A program made the translations under genes and the position numbers. A DNA stretch of 64,000 nt from the NCBI RefSeq assembly GCF_004803505.1, contig NZ_SSWH01000002.1, positions 303,871 to 367,870 of the forward strand, written 5' to 3'. The notes below the pieces were generated by a model. It was given only the letters and a program-made list of their open reading frames with translations, was not told the DNA's origin and did not search any database. Origin of the DNA: Arthrobacter echini. Lineage in GTDB: Bacteria > Actinomycetota > Actinomycetes > Actinomycetales > Micrococcaceae. Shown piece after piece: positions 34,506 to 43,335 of the stretch (its first letter is position 1; each line of letters begins with the position of its first letter).

Positions 34506-36191
34506 CTACCGGAGCCACACCGTGGTGTCGGTGGGCAGCTTGCGGTCCTGGAGCGGTGAACTGCTCAGGAGCACAGTCCCCTCGGGCAGCTGCACCGGCG
34601 CCGGCCCGAAATTGGTGACGCTGTGCCATCCTCCGGGTCGCGTGAAGTGCAGGACGTCAGCGGACGGCTCGTCGATCCACTCCAGGGTCTCCTCGCCCTG
34701 CAGCGCACGACGCAGTTCGAGCGCCCGGCGGTAGAAGCTGAGCGTGGAGGACGGGTCATCCTCCTGCACCTGGACGGCGTACTCACCGAACCAGGCGGGC
34801 TGCGGCAGATGCGCTCCGTCGTCGCCGAAGCCGAAGGACCCGCCGTCGGCGGTCCACGGCAGCGGCACGCGGCAGCCGTCGCGGCCCACCTCCACGCCGG
34901 GGTTCCGGAAGAAGGCGGGGTCCTGCCGCGCGTCGTCGGGGATGTCGGCGACCTCGTGCAGTCCGAGCTCCTCGCCCTGGTATAGATAGGCCGAGCCCGG
35001 CAGCGCGAGCATCAGCTGCGTGGCCGCGCGGGCCCTGCGCTCGCCGACCTCACGGTCCAGTACCGACTCGTCCCCACCTCCGAGCAACCACGCCGACCCG
35101 TCCTGGGCTGCACCGTTCGCATCGTCCGCCCCGGGCAGGCCGTAGCGTGTCGCGTGGCGGACGACGTCGTGATTGGAGAACACCCAGGTCGACGACGCAC
35201 CGGAGTTCGCGGCCTCACGGAGATTCGCGGTGATGATGTCGCGGAACTGATCGGCGTTCCAGGCGGCACGCAGGAGGTCGAAGTTGAAGGCCTGCCCGAG
35301 TCCTTCGGGACTGGCGTAGCGGGCTCGGCGGTCGGCGTGGACCCACGCCTCCGCCACGGCGGTGCGCGGTGGCGTGTACTCGTCGAACACGGAGCGCCAT
35401 TCCGCGAATACCTCGTGGACCTCGTCGCGGTCCCAGAAGGGGTGGGCACCCTCGGCGTTCTCCCCCTCGGTGTGGAGCTCGTTCCTGGAGGGCAGCGGCT
35501 CCGACATGTCCTTCGTCAGTGCGTGGGCCACATCCACCCGGAAACCGTCGACGCCGCGGTCGGACCAGAAGCGCAGGGTCCGCAGGAAGTCGTCGCGGAT
35601 CTCGCGGTTGTCCCAGTTCAGATCCGGCTGCTCCCTGGCGAAGAGATGCAGGTACCACTGGCCGTCCCGGGTCTGCTCCCAGGCAGACCCGCCGAAGACC
35701 GATTCCCAGTCCGACGGCGGCTCCGCGCCGCCCGGGCCCGTGCCGTCGCGGAAGATGTATCGCTCGCGAGCCGCCGAGCCCCTCGGTGCTGCCAGGGCTT
35801 CCTGGAACCACGCATGACGGTTCGACGTGTGATTCGGGACGATGTCGACGATGCACTTGATGCCCGCTCCATGCAGCGCGCCGACCATCTCGTCGAAGTC
35901 CTCGAGGGTACCCAGGCGTGGATCGACGTCGCGGTAGTCGTCGACGTCGTACCCGCCGTCCGCGAGCGCGGACGGGTAGAAGGGGCTCAGCCAGACGGCG
36001 TCCACACCGAGCGCCTTCAGATACGGGATCCGCGAGGTGACACCCCTGAGGTCGCCGATGCCGTCACCGTCGGAGTCGGCGAAACTCCGCGGATAGATCT
36101 GGTAGACGGCCGCCTGGCGCCACCAATCAGGATCCTGCATCCGGGCTGCGCTGGGGTCTGCAACGGTATCGGACGGACCAATGGAGGGCAC
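34506..36191 (-). CDS. GH13 alpha-glucosidase (oligo-1,6-glucosidase-like)
   Basis: A 561-residue glycoside hydrolase family 13 enzyme that would hydrolyse terminal alpha-glucosidic bonds. The TIM barrel is seen from YQIYPRSFADSDGDGIGDLRG, with catalytic residues nucleophile Asp220 (VDGFRVDVAHAL), acid/base Glu281 (AVAEAW) and transition-state His341-Asp342 (FSNHDVV). The region IVDIVPNHTS is conserved. A C-terminal beta-domain follows, ending VTNFGPAPVQLPEGTVLL. There is no signal peptide, so it is cytosolic. GTG at 36191 is preferred (GAGAGGAA upstream). It lies away from the sugar importer but probably processes imported maltose or isomaltose-type sugars (inference). Confidence 0.9.
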   Translation of the reverse strand: MPSIGPSDTVADPSAARMQDPDWWRQAAVYQIYPRSFADSDGDGIGDLRGVTSRIPYLKALGVDAVWLSPFYPSALADGGYDVDDYRDVDPRLGTLEDFDEMVGALHGAGIKCIVDIVPNHTSNRHAWFQEALAAPRGSAARERYIFRDGTGPGGAEPPSDWESVFGGSAWEQTRDGQWYLHLFAREQPDLNWDNREIRDDFLRTLRFWSDRGVDGFRVDVAHALTKDMSEPLPSRNELHTEGENAEGAHPFWDRDEVHEVFAEWRSVFDEYTPPRTAVAEAWVHADRRARYASPEGLGQAFNFDLLRAAWNADQFRDIITANLREAANSGASSTWVFSNHDVVRHATRYGLPGADDANGAAQDGSAWLLGGGDESVLDREVGERRARAATQLMLALPGSAYLYQGEELGLHEVADIPDDARQDPAFFRNPGVEVGRDGCRVPLPWTADGGSFGFGDDGAHLPQPAWFGEYAVQVQEDDPSSTLSFYRRALELRRALQGEETLEWIDEPSADVLHFTRPGGWHSVTNFGPAPVQLPEGTVLLSSSPLQDRKLPTDTTVWLR

Positions 36192-36407
36192 GAGGCGGTT
36201 CCTCTCGGGAGACGTGTGGGTTACGACCGTGCTGAGAGCCTTCTGCACTGCGCCGACTCTCTTCTTTACGGGAGGGAGCAGAGCGATGTCAATGCACGGT
36301 AGTGCGGAGTGCGCCTTCTGACCGGTGGGCTCCGGTATGGAGACGCCTGAGGTCACGAGCTAGCCTAGGAATTGTGCTGTGAAGATCCCGACCATCCTGG
36401 AGGACCC

Positions 36408-37253
36408 ATGAAGATCGCACTGCTCGGCGTCGGACGTATGGGGTACGAACTCGGTTCACACCTGCTCTCCGCAGGACACGAGGTGACGGCATGGAACAGG
36501 ACGGCCGACGCCGTGAAGCCGTTGCGCGAGGCCGGTGCAACGCAGGCGGAGTCCCCCGAGGACGCCGTTCGTGGCGCCGAGGTGGTCATGAGCGTGCTCT
36601 TCGGCCCGGACACCGTCAGGGACGTGGTCCTCTCGGGTCTGGAGATCCCCTCGGAGGCGGTGTGGCTGGACGTCACCACGGTCTCACCCGCGGATGCCCG
36701 GGACTTCGCCGACCAGGCAGCAGCCAACGGGATCCGCTACGTCCACGGACCCGTCATCGGCAGTCTCGCCCCGGCCCGCGCCGGTGAGCTGGGTGTTCTG
36801 CTCGGCGGCGCTGCAGGGGACCTCGACGTCGTCGAACCCCTGGCCGCGCTGTGGGCCGACGAGAAGCGGCTGCGCCGCGTGGAGACGCCCGCCGATGCAG
36901 CGACGGGGAAGCTGCTGGCGAATCTCGCGCTGGGCGTCACGCTGCAGGGCGTGGTCGAGGCACTGCGGCTCGGGAAGGCCAACGGGCTCGACGCCGCCGC
37001 CGTGATGGAACAACTCCAGGGAACGGCGCTGTCGGTGATGGTGGACATGAAGGGCGACGTGATCACCGGTGGCACGTTCGGGGACACCCAGTTCTCGGCA
37101 GATCTGCTCGCGAAGGACCTCCGGCTCATGCTGCGGTCCACCGAGGATCCGTTGCCTGCGGTGACCGCCGTCCTGGAATCCCTGACGACGGCACAGCGCG
37201 ACGGCGATGGCGGCGACGACATGTCCGTCATCGCCGAGCCCGAAGTGGACTGA
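36408..37253 (+). CDS. NAD(P)-dependent 3-hydroxyisobutyrate/6-phosphogluconate-type dehydrogenase
   Basis: A 281-residue beta-hydroxyacid dehydrogenase: N-terminal LLGVGRMGYELGSHLL, WNRTADAVKPL, SVLFGPDTVRDVVL, VDVTTVSPADARDFAD-like segment with the substrate-side pattern VHGPVIGSLAPARAGELGVLLGG. The catalytic Lys of the family is expected in the helix GKLLANLALG (TGKLLAN). It resembles imine/3-HIBADH-like reductases rather than mmsB proper. GGAGGACCC precedes the ATG. It is convergent with mmsA with about 86 bases between stops. Confidence 0.82.
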   Translation: MKIALLGVGRMGYELGSHLLSAGHEVTAWNRTADAVKPLREAGATQAESPEDAVRGAEVVMSVLFGPDTVRDVVLSGLEIPSEAVWLDVTTVSPADARDFADQAAANGIRYVHGPVIGSLAPARAGELGVLLGGAAGDLDVVEPLAALWADEKRLRRVETPADAATGKLLANLALGVTLQGVVEALRLGKANGLDAAAVMEQLQGTALSVMVDMKGDVITGGTFGDTQFSADLLAKDLRLMLRSTEDPLPAVTAVLESLTTAQRDGDGGDDMSVIAEPEVD

Positions 37254-37339
37254 CCCGGAACCACGGCGATCACGACGAGTCCGGGCGTGACGACGAGCGT
37301 CGTCCGGGGACCGCCGTGCAGCTGCCCCCGGACGCACCG

Positions 37340-38824
37340 TCAGTCGACCTGCGGGAAGCCGAGGTCGATCTTCGAGGTCGACGGATCGGGCCACCTGGTA
37401 GTCACGATCTTGCCGCGCGTGTAGAACTTGATGCTCTCCGGCCCGTACATGTGCGTGTCACCGAAGAGTGAGTCCTTCCAGCCGCCGAACGAGTAGGTAC
37501 CCACAGGTACGGGGATCGGCACGTTGACCCCGATCATCCCGGCCTCGGCCTCGAACTCGAACTGGCGAGCCGCACCGCCGTCGCGCGTGAAGATCGCAGC
37601 GCCGTTGCCGTAGGGGTTCTCGTTGACCATCCGCACGGCGTCCGCGTAGGTCTCCACCCGCGCCACGGAGAGTACGGGGCCGAAGATCTCGTCGTCGTAC
37701 ACCTTCATGCCCGGTGCCACGTTGTCCACGAGGGAGACGCCGATGAAGAAGCCGTCGGAGTCGAACTGCTGTTCGGTGCCGTCCACCACCACGGTGGCTC
37801 CCTCCGCGGCGGCGTTCTTCACATAGGACGCCACGCGATCGCGGTGCTCGGCGGAGATGAGCGGACCCATCTCGGAGCTCGCGTCCGTTCCGGCACCGAT
37901 CTGCAGGGAGCCCATCCGCGACCTGATGGCGTCCACGAGGTCGTCGGCGATGTCACCGACCGCGACGACGACGCTGACCGCCATGCACCGCTCCCCGGCG
38001 GAGCCGTAGGCGGCGGAGATCGCGGCGTCGGCGGCCATCTCGAGATCCGCGTCGGGCAGCACCACCATGTGGTTCTTCGCCCCACCGAGAGCCTGTACGC
38101 GCTTGCCGCTGGCCGCAGCCCTCGAGTAGATGCTCCTCGCGATCGGCGTGGAGCCCACGAAGCTCACGGCCTTGACGTCAGGATGATCGAGGATGTGCTC
38201 CACGGCCTCCTTGTCCCCCTGGACCACGTTCAGGACGCCGTCGGGCAGTCCCGCCTCGGAGAAGATCTCGGCGATGAACAGGGACGACGACGGATCCTTC
38301 TCGCTCGGCTTGAGCAGCACGGTGTTGCCGCAGGCGATGGCGCTGCCGATCATCCACAGCGGCACCATGGCGGGGAAGTTGAACGGCGTGATGCACGCGA
38401 CCACACCCACGGGCTGCCGAATGGAGTGGACGTCGACGCCGGTGGACGCCTGTTCCGTCCGCTCACCCTTGAGCATGTGGGACAGACCCGTGGCGAACTC
38501 GATGTTCTCGAGCCCGCGGGAGATCTCGCCCTCGGCGTCGGAGAGCACCTTGCCGTGCTCGCTCGTCAGGATCGCCGCGAGCTCGGACTTCCGCTCCATG
38601 AGGAGCTGGCGGACCCTGTAGAAGACGGCGGACCGCTTGGCGAGACTGGCCGAGCGCCAGGCCGGGAGCGCCTGCGCTGCTGCCGCCACGGCCTCGTCCA
38701 CCCGTGCCGGCGACGCGAAGGCCACCTCTTTCTCCTGCTCGCCGGTCGCCGGGTTGTAGACCGGACCGTAACGCTCGGCGTCGTAGATGCGTTTGCCGTC
38801 GATGAAATGGGGAATCTGCTGCAT
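37340..38824 (-). CDS. mmsA: Methylmalonate-semialdehyde dehydrogenase (CoA-acylating)
   Basis: A 494-residue aldehyde dehydrogenase that converts methylmalonate/malonate semialdehyde with CoA and NAD+ to propanoyl- or acetyl-CoA, in valine and myo-inositol degradation. Residue patterns are VVACITPFNFPAMVPLWM (NAD-binding), KPSEKDPSS, VGSTPIARSIYSRAAASGKRVQALGGAKNHMVVLPDAD, and the catalytic Cys280 in GSAGERCMAVS, followed by VRVNENPYGNGAAIFT-like stretches and INVPIPVPVGTYSFGG, specific for the MMSDH subgroup. AAGGACCACC precedes the ATG. It lies 27 bases downstream of mmsB on the same strand; the two form an operon driven from the mmsB/lysR region. Confidence 0.93.
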   Translation of the reverse strand: MQQIPHFIDGKRIYDAERYGPVYNPATGEQEKEVAFASPARVDEAVAAAAQALPAWRSASLAKRSAVFYRVRQLLMERKSELAAILTSEHGKVLSDAEGEISRGLENIEFATGLSHMLKGERTEQASTGVDVHSIRQPVGVVACITPFNFPAMVPLWMIGSAIACGNTVLLKPSEKDPSSSLFIAEIFSEAGLPDGVLNVVQGDKEAVEHILDHPDVKAVSFVGSTPIARSIYSRAAASGKRVQALGGAKNHMVVLPDADLEMAADAAISAAYGSAGERCMAVSVVVAVGDIADDLVDAIRSRMGSLQIGAGTDASSEMGPLISAEHRDRVASYVKNAAAEGATVVVDGTEQQFDSDGFFIGVSLVDNVAPGMKVYDDEIFGPVLSVARVETYADAVRMVNENPYGNGAAIFTRDGGAARQFEFEAEAGMIGVNVPIPVPVGTYSFGGWKDSLFGDTHMYGPESIKFYTRGKIVTTRWPDPSTSKIDLGFPQVD

Positions 38825-38851
38825 GGTGGTCCTTTCGGGGAGAAACGGGTG

Positions 38852-39742
38852 CTAGAGGGAACCGTCGACGAGCTTGATGATCATGGAGCAGTCCTTGCCG
38901 CCCTGATCGTCGTCGAGGAGTCGCTGGAAGAGTTGCTGGACATGCTCGCCGATCTCGAGCGGAGTGTTGGTGTCGCGCGCCGCGGCAATGGCGAGGCCGA
39001 TGTCCTTGTTCGCCAGTTCCGCGGTGAAGGTCGGCGCGAAATCGTTGTTCGACGCCGCCGTGTCCACGACGCCGGGGACCGGGTACCAGGTGCGCAGCGC
39101 CCAGCTGTCTCCTGAGGACACCGAGGCGATGTCCCAGAACACCTGCTTGTCGAGGCCCAGCCTGTCCGCCAGTACAGCGCCCTCGGCCGTAGCGGCGAGA
39201 TTGATGAACAGCATCAGGTTGTTGCAGATCTTTGCTGCCTGGCCCGTCGTGGCACCGCCCGTCGGAATGATGTTCTTCGCCATGGGCTCGATCAGCGCCG
39301 TGGCATCCTTCACCGCGCCCTCCTCGCCGCCGATCATGAAGGTCAGGGTGCCGGCCTTCGCGCCGCTGATACCGCCCGAGACCGGTGCGTCGACGAACCG
39401 GAAGCCCTTGTCCGCAGCCGCTTCATGGAGAGCGGCTGCCGATTCGATGTCGATGGTGGAGGAATCGACCAGCAGCGTGGTGGTTGCTGCGTGCGCGAGG
39501 ACGCCGTCGTCCCCGAGATAGACGGCCCTGGCGTGCTCACCCTTGGGCAGCATGGTGAACACCGCGTCGACGCCGTTGACGGCATCGGCGATCGAGGAGA
39601 CCCCGATCAGTCCCCCGGCCTCTGCTGCCGACACCGCCGCGGGATCGACGTCGAAGCCCCGCACCGTATGCCCTGCCGCGACGAGATTCGCGGTCATGGG
39701 ACCGCCCATGTTCCCGAGTCCGATCCAACCGATTGTGGCCAT
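38852..39742 (-). CDS. mmsB: 3-hydroxyisobutyrate dehydrogenase
   Basis: A 296-residue NAD-dependent dehydrogenase producing methylmalonate semialdehyde in valine catabolism. It has the N-terminal ATIGWIGLGNMGGPMTANL, substrate-binding VDAPVSGGISGAKAGTL, the catalytic Lys171 in GQAAKICNN and the tetramer-type C-terminus DNNDFAPTF-like region with ELANKDIGLA. The ATG at 39742 is chosen over an open frame 13 codons upstream because AAGGAGCTTGGCC is in position. It is the first gene of the mms operon and divergent from the LysR gene, whose control region it shares. Confidence 0.92.
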   Translation of the reverse strand: MATIGWIGLGNMGGPMTANLVAAGHTVRGFDVDPAAVSAAEAGGLIGVSSIADAVNGVDAVFTMLPKGEHARAVYLGDDGVLAHAATTTLLVDSSTIDIESAAALHEAAADKGFRFVDAPVSGGISGAKAGTLTFMIGGEEGAVKDATALIEPMAKNIIPTGGATTGQAAKICNNLMLFINLAATAEGAVLADRLGLDKQVFWDIASVSSGDSWALRTWYPVPGVVDTAASNNDFAPTFTAELANKDIGLAIAAARDTNTPLEIGEHVQQLFQRLLDDDQGGKDCSMIIKLVDGSL

Positions 39743-39800
39743 GGCCAAGCTCCTTTGCTCGTGGATATGTCGCCAGTCCAACCTTCTCCCGCTGCTAGAG

Positions 39801-39845
39801 TGCGATCAAGGGAACAATTCGAAGACACGGTGCGCATTAATGCAC
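39801..39845. promoter_or_regulatory. Likely LysR operator region (9-mer plus 16-bp palindrome)
   Basis: TGCGATCAA at 39801-39809 is followed 30 bp on (start to start of the 39831 region) by the 16-bp partial palindrome GTGCGCATTAATGCAC at 39830-39845. It sits between mmsB and lysR. The same two elements, at the same spacing, recur upstream of the MHS transporter at 42381-42425 (TGCGATCAA; GTGTGCGTTTACGCAC), matching 12 of 16 bases in the palindrome. Confidence 0.6.
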
Positions 39846-39866
39846 AGCAGGTCCCAGGAGGTCCTG

Positions 39867-40772
39867 ATGGTCGATTTCAGACGTCTGCCCAGCCCCGACG
39901 ATCTCCTGATCCTCCTCACGGTTGCCCGACTCGGCAGGTTCAACGCCGTCGCCGAGGCGCTCGGCACCACGCACACCACCATCTCGCGCCGCATCCTCGC
40001 ACTGGACAAGCAGCTCGGCGGACGGACCCTGGAGCGGACGCCGCAGGGCTGGGAACTGACGGCGCTGGGTGTGGATGCCGTTGCGGCGGCGGAGGCGATC
40101 GAGCTCAGTCTCGGTGAGCTGGACGGGCGCCTGTCGAACAGCGATGCCCTGACCGGACTGCTGCGGATCAGCGCCCCGGACGGCTTCGGAGCCCGCTTCG
40201 TCATGCCCGCCCTGGTGCAGATCCAGCGGGAGAACCCGAGGCTCGACGTCGAGTTGCTCAGCGGTACCCGCAAGGCCAGCCAGAACCGCTCCGGCGTGGA
40301 TCTGGAGATCGTGGTGGGCCGCATCGAGTCCGTCAATGCCGAGCCGATCTTCCTCACCAACTACTTCCTGCGCCTCTACGCCAGCGCTGCGTACGCGGAT
40401 CGGCGGGGTCTGCCCGGGCGCCTCGAGGATATCCGCCACCACAGCTTCGTCTCCTACGTCGAGTCCGCCCTGCAGGTCCAGGAGCTCGGTCACCGCTCAT
40501 CGCAGCTGCCCATGCCCATCACGTCCTTCCAGGCCACGAGCATCTTCGCGCAGGTGGACGCCGTCCATGCCGGTGCGGGGATCGGCCTGCTGCCGAGCTT
40601 CATGGTCCCTGCCTCGAGCGGTCTGGTCCCGGTGCTCCGGGATGACTTCCACCGCCAGCTGCCCATCTGGGCCATCGCCCGTCCGGAATCGCTGCGCTCC
40701 ACCGCGGTACAGGGTGTCGTTGCCGCCATCCGGCAGCAGATCACGGACCGGGCGGGCGAGCTGAGCGCCTGA
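39867..40772 (+). CDS. LysR-family transcriptional regulator (probable mms regulator)
   Basis: A 301-residue LysR regulator. The helix-turn-helix is at GRFNAVAEALGTTHTTISRRILALDKQLGGRTLERTPQGWELT (about residues 24-66), a standard LysR N-terminus, and the effector domain follows (LLRISAPDGFGARFVMPALVQIQRENPRLDVELL). It is divergent from mmsBA, the classic arrangement for a LysR activator of the adjacent operon. CAGGAGG precedes the ATG. It probably senses a branched-chain catabolite (inference). Confidence 0.9.
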   Translation: MVDFRRLPSPDDLLILLTVARLGRFNAVAEALGTTHTTISRRILALDKQLGGRTLERTPQGWELTALGVDAVAAAEAIELSLGELDGRLSNSDALTGLLRISAPDGFGARFVMPALVQIQRENPRLDVELLSGTRKASQNRSGVDLEIVVGRIESVNAEPIFLTNYFLRLYASAAYADRRGLPGRLEDIRHHSFVSYVESALQVQELGHRSSQLPMPITSFQATSIFAQVDAVHAGAGIGLLPSFMVPASSGLVPVLRDDFHRQLPIWAIARPESLRSTAVQGVVAAIRQQITDRAGELSA

Positions 40773-40813
40773 CGAAGCCCCGGCTCGCACGCCCGGAGTG
40801 CCGCAGGGACAGG

Positions 40814-40848
40814 GGCGACGACGGCGCTGACCTGCCGCCGCCGTCGCC
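40814..40848. terminator. Hairpin between convergent lysR and MHS transporter
   Basis: GGCGACGACGGCG and CGCCGCCGTCGCC pair over 13 bases with one mismatch, with a 9-base loop, in the space between the lysR stop and the transporter stop. It can serve both directions; no T-run follows. Confidence 0.5.
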
Positions 40849-40877
40849 CTCTCGTCGCGGGTGTGGTGTGGACGCCC

Positions 40878-42260
40878 CTACTTCTTCCTGCCGGCGAGGA
40901 TGTCAGCAGTACCGCGGGCGTCGGCCTCGTCGACGTCGAGCAGGGAGATGCCCCGGGTCTCGCGGAGCGCGAGCACGGCGACGATCGTCACGCAGCACGC
41001 GACCAGCAGATAGATCGCCACCGGCGTCGAGGACCCGTAGTCCCGCAGGAGCGCGGTGGCGATGATCGGGGCGAGCGATCCGGCCACGATCGAGGTGACC
41101 TGGTACCCGAGGGAGACACCCGAGTAGCGCATGCGGGTGGGGAACATCTCGGCCATGATGGCGGGTTGCCCCGCGTACATCAGCGCATGGAACATCAGGC
41201 CGATGCTCACCGCCAGCAGGATGATCAGATCGTTGCCCGTGTCCATCATGGGGAAGGCGAAGAATCCCCAGGTGGCGCCGAGGACGGCCCCGGCGAGGTA
41301 GACCGGCTTGCGGCCGAGCCTGTCCGAGAAGCGCCCCACGATCGGCACGGCGCAGAAGTGCAGGGCGTGGGCCACGAGCAGCAGCAGCAGGATCCGAGTG
41401 CGGTCCTCGCCGACCTCGGTGCTCAGGTACGTGATGCTGAAGGTGACCACGAGGTAGTACAGGATGTTCTCGGCGAAGCGCAGGCCCATGGCGGTGAACA
41501 CTCCGCGCGGGTAGCGCTTGAAGACCTCGACGACGCCGTAGCCCTTGGCGCCTTCGACGACCTCCTTCTGCGCCTCGAGGAAGATCGGCGCGTCGCTGAC
41601 CTTGGTGCGGATGTAGTACCCGATGATCACGATCACGGCGGAGAGCCAGAAGGCCACGCGCCAGCCCCAGCCGAGGAAGGCCGCTTCGTCGAGGAGCGCT
41701 GACAGGCCGAAGAGGACACCGGTGGCGAGCAGGTTGCCCATGGGGACGGCGGACTGGGGCCAGCTGGCCCAGAAGCCGCGACTCCTGTTGGGGCTGTGCT
41801 CGGCGACCAGCAGAACGGCGCCGCCCCACTCACCGCCGACGGCAAAACCCTGGATGAAGCGCAGCACCACGAGCAGGCTCGGCGCCCAGTAGCCCACCAG
41901 ATCGAAGGTGGGCAGGCATCCCATGAGGAATGTGGAGGCACCGACGAGGATGATGCTGACCTGCAGCAATTGCTTGCGTCCGTACTTGTCACCGAAGTGC
42001 CCGAAGACGATCCCGCCGATGGGCCGGGCGACGAACCCGACGGCGTAGGTCAGGAAGCCCGCGATGATCGCGTCGAGCTCCGACTCTGCGTTGGGGAAGA
42101 AGACACTCGCGAAGACGAGCGTGGCGGCCGCCGCGTAGAGGAAGAATTCGTACCACTCGACGACGGTTCCCGCCATCGACGCCGCGACGACCTTCTTCAA
42201 CCCTGATTGCTCGACGTCGGGCTCTTCCCGCCGCGCCGTTGGGTGCTGCGCTGAACTCAT
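40878..42260 (-). CDS. MHS-family MFS transporter
   Basis: A 460-residue proton-coupled symporter of the metabolite:H+ symporter (ShiA/ProP/KgtP) group with 12 helices. Markers are the N-terminal AGTVVEWYEFFLYAAAATLVF, AVGFVARPIGGIVFGHFGDKYGRKQLL (loop 2-3 motif), RFIQGFAVGGEWGGAVLLVAEH and the repeated-motif GRFSDRLGRKPVYL in the second half. The substrate is unknown; members carry organic acids and compatible solutes. The ATG at 42260 has AAGGAG upstream; the open frame continues 43 codons further without support. A LysR-type operator upstream matches the mms one, suggesting uptake of a branched-chain acid or related compound (inference). Confidence 0.88.
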   Translation of the reverse strand: MSSAQHPTARREEPDVEQSGLKKVVAASMAGTVVEWYEFFLYAAAATLVFASVFFPNAESELDAIIAGFLTYAVGFVARPIGGIVFGHFGDKYGRKQLLQVSIILVGASTFLMGCLPTFDLVGYWAPSLLVVLRFIQGFAVGGEWGGAVLLVAEHSPNRSRGFWASWPQSAVPMGNLLATGVLFGLSALLDEAAFLGWGWRVAFWLSAVIVIIGYYIRTKVSDAPIFLEAQKEVVEGAKGYGVVEVFKRYPRGVFTAMGLRFAENILYYLVVTFSITYLSTEVGEDRTRILLLLLVAHALHFCAVPIVGRFSDRLGRKPVYLAGAVLGATWGFFAFPMMDTGNDLIILLAVSIGLMFHALMYAGQPAIMAEMFPTRMRYSGVSLGYQVTSIVAGSLAPIIATALLRDYGSSTPVAIYLLVACCVTIVAVLALRETRGISLLDVDEADARGTADILAGRKK

Positions 42261-42380
42261 CCTGGCATCTCCTTCGATGTCGTCGATGTCTCCGGAAGTG
42301 TGGTCCGGCGTCCGCCCGCCATGCCTGGTGTGTGACCGAGCGCACATCGGGATGATGTCGAGTATGGCGTCAGCGTGCCG

Positions 42381-42425
42381 TGCGATCAACGCTCATTACC
42401 GCAGAGCGAGTGTGCGTTTACGCAC
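42381..42425. promoter_or_regulatory. Operator-like region upstream of the MHS transporter
   Basis: TGCGATCAA at 42381-42389 and GTGTGCGTTTACGCAC at 42410-42425 (the inner GTGCGT-TT-ACGCAC is a perfect 14-bp palindrome) are arranged exactly as in the lysR/mmsB region. They lie about 150 bases upstream of the transporter start, where an activator site would be expected. Confidence 0.6.
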
Positions 42426-42444
42426 TACGGTGAACCTTCCGGGG

Positions 42445-43317
42445 TCACAGGATGCTACCGACCTGCGGTGGCTCGACGCGCCACGCGTCGACGTCGCACT
42501 GTCCGTCCTCGTTGCTGCCGGCAGCCAGGACGGATCCGTCGACGCGGACCCCGAGCGTGTGGGTGGATCCGGCGGCGACGGCGACGACGTCGCGCCAGGA
42601 CGAGACGTCGCACTGCCCCCGACTGTTGTCACCTGCGGCGAGCACCCGGCCGCCCGCGGCGACCGCGACCGTGTGATGGCTCCCGGCCGCGATGGCAACG
42701 ACGTCGCGCCAAGCGCTTGCGGCCCGCCCGCTCGCCACGCGGGCTCCGGCCACGAGCACGCGCCCGTCCTGTGTGAGGGCGACAGTGTGCAGAGCGCCGG
42801 CGTCGATCGCCCGGAGACCGCGCCAGTCTGCTACCTCGCATTGCCCGTGACGATTGTTTCCCACCGCCATGGCGGTGCCGTCCGCGCGGAGTCCCACCGA
42901 ATGCCAGTCGCCCGCCGCGACCGCTACCAGATCTGTCCACGTGCCGACGTCGCAGGCTCCCTCGGCTCGTCGGCCTGCCGCTCGTGCTGTGCCGTCCTCC
43001 AGGACCGCGAGGGTCCTCCGCCACCCGGCGGCGACGCCGACGACATTTCTCCAGCCGTCGACGTCGCACTGGCCGTCGTTGTTCCAGCCGCCCGCCACGA
43101 CGGTTCCGTCTGCGCGGAGACCCACGGTGTGCGAGCGGCCCGTGTTCGGCGCGGTGTGCACGTTCCCGGCGGCCACAGCGACGATGCCGCTCCAGTCGTC
43201 GAGGCGGCACTCCTGTGCTGCCGGATCGCCCGCGGTCAGCACCGCGCCATCCGGTGCCACACCGACGGAGTGGCGTCGGCCGGCAGCGACGACAGCGCCG
43301 ATCCGGTTGGGGGTCAT
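42445..43317 (-). CDS. RCC1-like seven-repeat beta-propeller protein
   Basis: A 290-residue protein made almost entirely of seven repeats of about 38-48 residues, each of the type VVAVAAG..HTVGLR.DGTV.A.GNN..GQCDV..W. Seven repeats predict a complete RCC1-type seven-bladed propeller. Repeats 3 and 5 are the most diverged. There is no signal peptide and no catalytic domain, so it probably acts in binding; partners are unknown. No strong ribosome-binding site is seen at the ATG. It is divergent from the downstream epimerase pseudogene. Confidence 0.85.
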   Translation of the reverse strand: MTPNRIGAVVAAGRRHSVGVAPDGAVLTAGDPAAQECRLDDWSGIVAVAAGNVHTAPNTGRSHTVGLRADGTVVAGGWNNDGQCDVDGWRNVVGVAAGWRRTLAVLEDGTARAAGRRAEGACDVGTWTDLVAVAAGDWHSVGLRADGTAMAVGNNRHGQCEVADWRGLRAIDAGALHTVALTQDGRVLVAGARVASGRAASAWRDVVAIAAGSHHTVAVAAGGRVLAAGDNSRGQCDVSSWRDVVAVAAGSTHTLGVRVDGSVLAAGSNEDGQCDVDAWRVEPPQVGSIL

Positions 43318-43335
43318 CTGCGAATTATCCCAGGA

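Noticed and set aside
37289..37304. Hairpin GACGAC-GAGC-GTCGTC between convergent genes
   Set aside because: Only a 6-bp stem without T-run; too weak to list as a terminator.
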